NCBI GenBank assembly: GCA_963763955.1
Contig: CAVXQP010000028.1
Span: 1-64,000, forward strand
From: DASUPK01 sp963763955
Lineage (GTDB): Bacteria; Actinomycetota; Thermoleophilia; Solirubrobacterales; 70-9
Direction of reading: 5' to 3'
Length of the DNA stretch: 64,000 bases
In this document: in pieces, positions 58,406 to 64,000 of the stretch
Layout of the letters: every line of letters begins with the position of its first letter
Numbering within the stretch: position 1 is the stretch's first letter
The notes under the pieces: generated by a model
The model's input: the letters and a program-made list of their open reading frames with translations, nothing else
What the model was told of the DNA's origin: nothing
Databases searched by the model: none
Made by a program: the position numbers and the translations under genes

Positions 58406-59950
58406 ATGAGCGGTCGTCGGTTGCTCGTTCTGTCAGCAGCCCTGGTTCTCCTCTTCCTCGCCGTGCCGGCTACCGCCAGCGCACTGTGCTTCGGCTCCGC
58501 GGCCACGATGATGGGTACCTCCGGTCCGGACACCATTACGGGAACCGCAGGGGACGACGTGATCGAGGCCGGGGACGGCAACGACACCGTCAACGGCGGC
58601 GGCGGCGCGGACAAGATCTGCGGCGAAGCGGGTGACGACACGATCAACGGGCAGGCGAACAACGACCAGCTCGACGGCGGCGCCAACACGACGACCGGCG
58701 ACACCGTGACCTATCTTGGGACGACTTCCCAGCTGACCGCGAATCTCGCTGACGGGTGTCGCCACGGCCAATGGGGAGACCGACTGCACTCGGCAACTTC
58801 GAGAACCTGACGGGCACGAACACCTTCGACGTTCTGACCGGGGACTCGGGCCCGAATGTGCTCACCGGGCTGGACGCGGCCGATGGCTTCCGCGGCGGGG
58901 GCGGCAACGACACGCTGGTCGATCAGTCCTTTCCTGTGGACCTCGGCGCGGCGATCTACGACGATGCCACCGGCCCGGTGATCGGAGCAGTCGGCGCGGG
59001 CATGCACACGGTCACCGGGCAGGGCGTGGGCACGGACACGCTGATCGACGTGCGCGCGATCGAGGGATCGGACTTCGACGATCAATTGACCGGGGACGGA
59101 ATCGGAAACGAGTTGGAGGGGATGGGTGGCAACGACCTGCTCGAACCCCTCGGTGGGACCGACCAAGTCGGCGGGGAGGGCGGGACCGACACGGTCACCT
59201 ATGCCAACGAAGCCGGCCCGGTGGTGACGGCCGATCTGAGCAGCGGAATGAGCGGCAACGTCACCGCTCCCTGGCGGGAATGACACTGTATTTGGGGTCG
59301 AGAACCTGATCGGCTCGGCGGCGGACGACAACATCACGGGCGGTACCGAGAACAACGTTTTCGACGGAATGGGCGGAGCCGACCACCTCAATGGAGGCGC
59401 AGGCGGCAGCGATACGGCGAGCTTTGCGGGGTTGTCCACGGCGGTCGACGCGAACCTGGCCACCGGCATAGCGACGGGACAGGGAACGGACACGCTGACC
59501 AGCATCGAGAATCTGACGGGGTCGCTCCAGAACGACACGCTTACCGGCGACGGCAATCCCAACGTGCTCTCCGGGCTCAACGGAGGGGACAACATCACGG
59601 GCGGTCCCGGCGCCGATGCGTTCTTCCTGGGCGCCGGCGCCGACGTGATCACCGCCAACGACGGTGTCGTGGACGCGATCGACTGCGAGGGTGGCGGGCC
59701 GGACTCGGGCTCGGTCGATGGGCCGGCCCCCGCTGAGACCTACACGCTCTGCGACGGCGACGGCGACGGGATCGTCGACTTCCTCGACGCCTGCCCGACC
59801 GTCATGGGCAGCGGCGTGGACGGCTGTGTGCCGCAGGTCGTCCAGCCACCCGCCGCCGGGCCGAGTCAAGTCCCGGCGAAGAAGAAGAAGAAGTGCAAGA
59901 AGCGCAAGCACGGGGCCGCCGCCGCGAAGAAGTGCAAGAAGCGGAAGTAG
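58406..59950 (+). CDS. secreted RTX-repeat (hemolysin-type calcium-binding) protein, three indels
   Basis: A signal peptide (RRLLVLSAALVLLFLAVPATASA) leads to calcium-binding nonapeptide-like repeats (AGDDVIEAGDGNDTVNGG, GGNDTL, GGADHLNGGAGGSDT), an EF-hand-like DGDGDGIVDFLDACP and a Lys/Arg-rich tail. Three +1 insertions, at 58757, 58785 and in CCC at 59269-59271, move the frame; corrected, it is one protein of about 514 residues. ATG 58406 has GGAGG five bases upstream. Extracellular, probably folding on calcium; binding or adhesion rather than toxin function is likelier since no pore domain is seen. Confidence 0.78.
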
Positions 59951-60103
59951 TCCGAAGCCCCAGCCACGCGCCTCCGCGAAGGCAAGGGGTTCCCGGCCTC
60001 ATGACCACCCCTTGCGCACGCGATTCACTGCGCCGTATCCTCTTCGGGTGTTCGGTCGGCAGGGGGGTCTCTCGGCCGAACGCCACAACTGAGGGAGCAA
60101 AGC

Positions 60104-60835
60104 TTGGCCGCAGCGAGCACTGAAGCGGGAGACCCCGACCCGGAAAGGCCGCGGGAGAGGAACGCGATTCCCGAGCAGCCTTCGGCGTCCGGCATCCGGG
60201 TTTTGATCGTCGATGACCACGAGCTCTTCCGTCGGGCGCTGCGCGAGCACCTCGAGGCAAACGGCGTCGATGTCGTCGGGGAGGCCCACGACGCTGAAGG
60301 AGCGGTGGCGGTGGCCACCGAGACCATGCCCGAGGTGGTCCTGATGGACATTCGCATGCCTGGCGGGTCTGGCATCGACGCGACGAGGAGGCTGCTGGAG
60401 GCAGTCCCGGGCACACAGGTGCTGATGTTGACGATCCATACCGAGGACGTGGTGATCGCCGAGGCGATCATGGCGGGCGCCTCCGGTTACCTGCTCAAGG
60501 ATGCAGGCGGCGATCAGATCCTGGCCGCGATCGCCGCTGCCCACAGCGGTGAGACCCCGCTGTCCCCTCGGATAGCGTCGGCCCTCATCCGGCTGATCCG
60601 GGAGCGTGAGCCGCCGCCGCCGGCCACGCGCAGCGGCGAGCTCCCCAGGCTGACCGAGCGGGAGCGCGAGGTCCTGGGCCTGATCGCCGAGGGAAGGGAG
60701 AACAACGAGATCGCGGCGGCGCTGGTGATCAGCCCGGAGACCGTCAAGACCCATGTCTCCAGCATCCTCGAGAAGCTGGAGGCCGACAACCGGGCCCAGG
60801 CGGCCGTCACGGCCGTTCGGGCAGGGCTCGTCTGA
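60104..60835 (+). CDS. NarL/LuxR-type response regulator
   Basis: The 243-residue protein has a complete receiver domain (VLIVDDHELFRRAL, phospho-acceptor Asp in VVLMDIRMP, YLLKDAGG) and a LuxR HTH (TEREREVLGLIAEGRENNEIAAALV then TVKTHVSSILEKL). A partner histidine kinase is not in the window, so it is an orphan here. TTG 60104 with GGGAG upstream; the first 30 residues are disordered. Confidence 0.93.
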   Translation: MAAASTEAGDPDPERPRERNAIPEQPSASGIRVLIVDDHELFRRALREHLEANGVDVVGEAHDAEGAVAVATETMPEVVLMDIRMPGGSGIDATRRLLEAVPGTQVLMLTIHTEDVVIAEAIMAGASGYLLKDAGGDQILAAIAAAHSGETPLSPRIASALIRLIREREPPPPATRSGELPRLTEREREVLGLIAEGRENNEIAAALVISPETVKTHVSSILEKLEADNRAQAAVTAVRAGLV

Positions 60836-60865
60836 TCCGGGCGGGCCTTCGACCCGGGACCCTCA

Positions 60866-61111
60866 CTACTTCGCTCCTTCGCGCCGCGCCCGAAGCTCGG
60901 CCGCCAATTCGTAGAGCCGCTGTCGCTCGGCCTCGATCGGGCGAATTGACCCTCGGAGGCGCAGGGCCTCCGCTGCACAACGTGTGATCAGCTCGTCGAT
61001 CTCGTCCGTGCTTCGCTCGGACGGGTCAAGGAGCACTCCCATCACCTCCTGCTCGAGCGCGGAAGTGCCGGAGCGTTTCGGTGCATCCGATCTGGTCTTG
61101 TCTGTGTCCAT
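60866..61111 (-). CDS. small helical protein of unknown function
   Basis: 81 residues with a long charged helix (SIRPIEAERQRLYELAAELRARREG). AGGGGG precedes ATG 61111, a good ribosome site. No known domain. It diverges from the ECF sigma gene by 139 bases, and a coiled-coil or anti-sigma-like role is only a guess. Confidence 0.6.
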   Translation of the reverse strand: MDTDKTRSDAPKRSGTSALEQEVMGVLLDPSERSTDEIDELITRCAAEALRLRGSIRPIEAERQRLYELAAELRARREGAK

Positions 61112-61250
61112 CAGCCCCCTGCCGGGGGTCCCGGAGTCTGCGTGGGAACTCTGGCACGGACTCCACCAAATTGGGCGTTCAACAAGATGAACGCAAAGAT
61201 CGCGCATCCGGGTCATTCACAGCAGCTTCGGAAACGAGCAGTCTTACGCA

Positions 61251-61907
61251 ATGGGATCTGACACCGGTGGGGTCGAACAGCTCCCCGGCGCGACTGAGGA
61301 GGACCTCGGGCGCGACGTGGAGCGTCGAGCGATCGCCGCGGCAAAAGCAGGCAGTTGGGATGGATTGCACTATCTCTATGCGCGCCACGCGGATGACGTG
61401 CTGCGGTTCACTCAGAGCATCGTCCGCAACCGCCACGACGCCGAGGACGTCACGCAGGACGTCTTCGTGAAGCTGATGCGGGCCATTCAGAAGTACGAGG
61501 AGCGGGAGGTCCCGTTCGCCGCCTGGATCCTGAGGGTGGCGCGCAACGCCGCGCTCGATCACATCCGTTCGAGGCGGCAGATCCCTGTTGAGGAGGTCCG
61601 GGTCAGCGAAGACGGCCAGGAGCAGACGACGTTCGAGTACACGCATGCCCTCCGCGAGGCGCTGGCCACGCTGCCGGAAGCACAGAGAGAGGTGCTCGTC
61701 CTGCGACATATCGGCGGGCTCTCACCGAACGAGATCGCCGATCGGCTGGGAAAGACCGAGGCATCGGTTCAGGGGCTGCACCACAGGGGGCGGGCAGCTC
61801 TCAAGGCCGCGCTGCGCGAACAGGGTGTGGCGCCGGTGGTCGCCCTCTCGGCGCTCGACGCCGAAGGACGCCGCAACGGCGCGCATCCCGGCCGACCCGC
61901 AAGCTGA
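61251..61907 (+). CDS. ECF-family RNA polymerase sigma factor
   Basis: The 218-residue product has region 2 (LYARHADDVLRFTQSIVRNRHDAEDVTQDVFVKL, split here) and region 4 (LPEAQREVLVLRHIGGLSPNEIADRLGKTEASVQGL, split here) with the HTH for the -35 box. A C-terminal tail of about 25 residues follows. No anti-sigma gene is obvious beside it. It would direct RNA polymerase to stress or envelope promoters. Confidence 0.93.
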   Translation: MGSDTGGVEQLPGATEEDLGRDVERRAIAAAKAGSWDGLHYLYARHADDVLRFTQSIVRNRHDAEDVTQDVFVKLMRAIQKYEEREVPFAAWILRVARNAALDHIRSRRQIPVEEVRVSEDGQEQTTFEYTHALREALATLPEAQREVLVLRHIGGLSPNEIADRLGKTEASVQGLHHRGRAALKAALREQGVAPVVALSALDAEGRRNGAHPGRPAS

Positions 61908-61938
61908 CCCACTTACTCCGGAGCTTTCGGCTGCCGCC

Positions 61939-62307
61939 TCAGAGCGTCATGAACCGGCCGCCGCCGGGACGTCCGGAGCTCCCCGGGTTGTTCCGGTCGG
62001 CGACATAGAGAAGCGCAGCATGCTCACACAGGCGGCCCAGCCCAACGTCCTGGCGCTTTGCCTCCCGCTCCAGCCGACCCAGGCACTCGGGATCCAGCTC
62101 CAGCGTCAGCTCGCGTGTCTCGCGCTCTGACGCCGGCTTGTCGAAGCCGGGAACCATCGTCGCCGCCCGTTCGGCGGCGACGTCCGCCGCGTATTGATTG
62201 CACGCCTGCACCAGCAGTCGGCTGAGCTCGAGCCCCTCTGCACTCGCTTCCTCGTCCAGGAGGGCCCAGCCGAACTCATCGAAGGTGATCGCGATCTCTA
62301 GTTTCAT
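61939..62307 (-). CDS. hypothetical protein
   Basis: 122 residues, MKLEIAITFDEFGWALLDEEA, mostly helical with a basic C-terminus ending GGGRFMTL. The helix LELSRLLVQACNQYAADVA resembles ribbon-helix-helix arrangements, but no convincing DNA-binding motif is present. Encoded opposite to the sigma factor. No function suggested. It is followed upstream by about 190 bases with no gene. Confidence 0.55.
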   Translation of the reverse strand: MKLEIAITFDEFGWALLDEEASAEGLELSRLLVQACNQYAADVAAERAATMVPGFDKPASERETRELTLELDPECLGRLEREAKRQDVGLGRLCEHAALLYVADRNNPGSSGRPGGGRFMTL

Positions 62308-62495
62308 CGTGACGCTCGAGATTGGGCCAGTCTAGTCAGGCTTCGCTGCCGGGTCCGCCGTGCCATCACAAATAGAAAACGGCGGACGGAGACCCCATTT
62401 CCCGCTCGCTGCGGCGATCCATCCGAAATCGGACCGGTCGAACCTCGACCCATCGAAGCTGAGACCGCTGGCTGCCGGCGGGACCGATGAGAGGA

Positions 62496-63155
62496 TCAGA
62501 CCTTGACGATCCCGAGCCCGCGACCGCGCTCGGGATCGAGTATCAGGGCCGCAGCTTCGCTCCGGGACGAGACGCAGAGCTTGCCGAAGGCCGACGACAG
62601 ATGGCTCTTCACCGTGCTCTCGGCGAGGAACAGCTGAGCCGCGATCTCGGAGTTGGTTCGCCCGGTGACCATCAGTGTCAGGATCTGCTTCTCGCGAGTC
62701 GTCAGCGCCCGCGCCCGCACGGCCCTCCGTTGCCCGCTCGGCGCCGACACCTGGCCGGCGCAGACAGCGGCTACGACGGGTGCCAACGCTTCGTCGGCAT
62801 CGTCCTTGAGAACGATTCCCTCGATTCCGAGCTCGAGCGCACGCCGCACGTCGGCGATGACCGCACGCCGGCAGACCAGAACCGCCGACACCTCCCCGAG
62901 CCTAGAGCGAAGCAGGCGCACCAGGTCAAGAGTCGATCGGTCCGGTCGCTCCGCTGCCACCACGATGCAAGCCGGCACCTTGCCGTTCCAGGAGACCGGC
63001 AGATCTTCGCCGGTCGGCGATCTCGCCAGGACGGAATGGCCACCAGATACGAGCGCGGCGGAGACTTGCTCGCGAAAGGAGGGTTCTTTCCCAAAGAGCG
63101 CAACCCCCAGGCGATTGCCGTTGCCGTTGGCGTTGGATGTGGCCATATAGGTCAC
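62496..63155 (-). CDS. LuxR-type regulator with degenerate receiver domain
   Basis: The 219-residue protein ends in a good LuxR HTH (LTTREKQILTLMVTGRTNSEIAAQLFL, split here, STVKSHLSSAFGKL). The N-terminal half follows the receiver fold (GVALFGKEPSFREQV, EGIVLKDDADEAL) but lacks the acidic pair at the start and the phospho-acceptor Asp: the third strand reads VVAAERPD where DxxxPD is expected. So it is unlikely to be phosphorylated in the normal way. GTG 63155 or ATG 63146 is the start. Confidence 0.87.
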   Translation of the reverse strand: MTYMATSNANGNGNRLGVALFGKEPSFREQVSAALVSGGHSVLARSPTGEDLPVSWNGKVPACIVVAAERPDRSTLDLVRLLRSRLGEVSAVLVCRRAVIADVRRALELGIEGIVLKDDADEALAPVVAAVCAGQVSAPSGQRRAVRARALTTREKQILTLMVTGRTNSEIAAQLFLAESTVKSHLSSAFGKLCVSSRSEAAALILDPERGRGLGIVKV

Positions 63156-63230
63156 GAACGCTCCGCCGTCAGCCGGACTTTCGCGGCTCGGAGCTTCGCG
63201 TCGAGACCACGTCTGACCGGCCGGGCCCGA

Positions 63231-64000
63231 TCACAGCCCTCGCCGCCCCAGAACGAATGGGACCGTCCTCAAGAGGGTCTTCATGTCAAGCCAGAGCGAC
63301 CAGTTGGCGCCGTAGAGATAGTCGATCTTGACCATCTCGTCGAGCGGAATCCGAGCGGAGCCGAACACCTGCCACGGACCGGTCATCCCCGGCGTGAGCT
63401 CGAGCCTCGAACGCCGCCAGCCCTCGATCATCCTGTCCTCGTCGAGCACCAGCGGCCGAGGCCCGACCAGAGCCATGTCACCGCGCAGCACGTTGAGCAG
63501 TTGGGGCAGCTCATCGAGCGAGATCTGCCGCAGTCGCTTGCCGACGCGGGTGACCCGCGGATCGTCCTTGATCTTGAACAGGCCGCCGCCCGCCTCATTA
63601 CGGGCCCCGAGTGCCCCCTTCTGCGCCTCGGCCCCGTCCACCATGGTCCGAAACTTGAGCATCTCGAAGTGCACCCCGTTCCGGCCCATGCGTCGCTGCC
63701 TGAAGAAGACGGGACCGCTGGAGTCGACCTTGATCGCGATCGCGATCGCTGCCAGGAACGGCGAGACCAACAGCAAGCCCAGGCCGGCCCCAACGAGGTC
63801 GAAGCATCGCTTGATCGCTCGCGATGAGCGATTGAGCCCGAAACGCCGCATCCCCAGCAGGGTGACGCCGTCCACTTCGTCCAGCTCGACCGACGAGCCC
63901 ACCACCTCGGGCAGTCGAGGGAGCACGCTCACTCTCAGCCCCATCGACGTCAGGCTCCGGGTCGTGTTCAAGAGGTCGTCGGAGAGCTCGCCGCGCGGCG
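63231..64000 (-). CDS. undecaprenyl-phosphate sugar transferase, 5' end cut by window
   Basis: The C-terminal part of a bacterial sugar-1-phosphate transferase (WbaP/WcaJ type): KRCFDLVGAGLGLLLVSPFLAAIAIAIKV with the membrane segment, PVFFRQRRMGRNG, FEMLKFRTMV and PGMTGPWQVFGSAR, all of the catalytic domain. The frame stays open to 64000 and the N-terminal sequence GELSDDLL before the LNTTRSLTSM stretch looks like an ongoing regulatory domain, so the start is outside the window. It begins exopolysaccharide or glycan repeat-unit assembly on the membrane. Confidence 0.92.
   Translation of the reverse strand, partial: PRGELSDDLLNTTRSLTSMGLRVSVLPRLPEVVGSSVELDEVDGVTLLGMRRFGLNRSSRAIKRCFDLVGAGLGLLLVSPFLAAIAIAIKVDSSGPVFFRQRRMGRNGVHFEMLKFRTMVDGAEAQKGALGARNEAGGGLFKIKDDPRVTRVGKRLRQISLDELPQLLNVLRGDMALVGPRPLVLDEDRMIEGWRRSRLELTPGMTGPWQVFGSARIPLDEMVKIDYLYGANWSLWLDMKTLLRTVPFVLGRRGL

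Noticed and set aside
61112..61250. GGGAACT as an ECF autoregulated promoter ahead of the sigma gene
   Set aside because: No matching -10 element is found 16-17 bases downstream on either reading, so I do not list it.

Overview
This 64 kb window is high-GC DNA with many GTG/TTG starts, tightly overlapping genes and strong GGAGG-type ribosome binding sites. Several secreted or paralogous families (an N-terminal FANVVA/LSFSNVV-type signal segment, SnoaL-like genes beginning MSQEN, secreted proteins ending in a KSDCRHGGW-type motif) suggest an actinobacterium, most likely of the class Thermoleophilia (Solirubrobacterales-like). That assignment is inference; no rRNA or marker gene is present. I found no rRNA, convincing tRNA, CRISPR array or replication origin.

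Region 1 (0-19.5 kb) is a compact aerobic carbon-monoxide oxidation and molybdenum island. A YceI-like gene diverges from coxG. It is followed by five consecutive small single-pass membrane proteins that I do not recognise, then coxM-coxS-coxL with the form I active-site loop (AYRCSFR). Behind them come maturation genes coxE, a free-standing CoxL-domain fragment, an XdhC-YHS fusion, a MocA-like nucleotidyltransferase, coxD and a second XdhC. Cofactor supply follows: moaA, modABC (opposite strand), an HTH-Mop regulator, a Mop protein, moeA, a moaD-moaE fusion, moaC and mogA. Together these would import molybdate, build Moco, attach the cytidine nucleotide and install it in CO dehydrogenase.

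Region 2 (19.6-41.5 kb) is a mixed accessory region: a galactose-oxidase-like copper radical protein with three near-identical Ig-like repeats, secreted proteins of unknown role, decayed paralogue remnants (22.25, 23.44 and 23.54 kb), stress and membrane proteins, TetR-regulated units, a P450 gene with a perfect 20-bp palindrome at its start, PhyH, methyltransferase and esterase genes, and an intact IS481-type element (40008-41028) with a 6-bp target duplication.

Region 3 (41.5-58.3 kb) is largely metabolic: glutamate decarboxylase, a divergent zwf / gnd-pgl pair and a divergent rpiA / tkt-tal pair that together cover most of the pentose phosphate pathway, an ArsR-SRPBCC-DUF899-DUF2182 cluster, and an aldo/keto reductase and SDR pair behind a MerR promoter whose regulator gene has lost its middle. 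Region 4 (58.4-64 kb) holds a secreted RTX-repeat protein, two LuxR-type regulators, an ECF sigma factor and a sugar transferase cut by the window end.

A caution for every reader: at least nine genes, including housekeeping tal and pgl, carry single-base indels, often in short G or C runs. This looks more like uncorrected sequencing or assembly error than real decay, so several genes are annotated here as one frameshifted unit.
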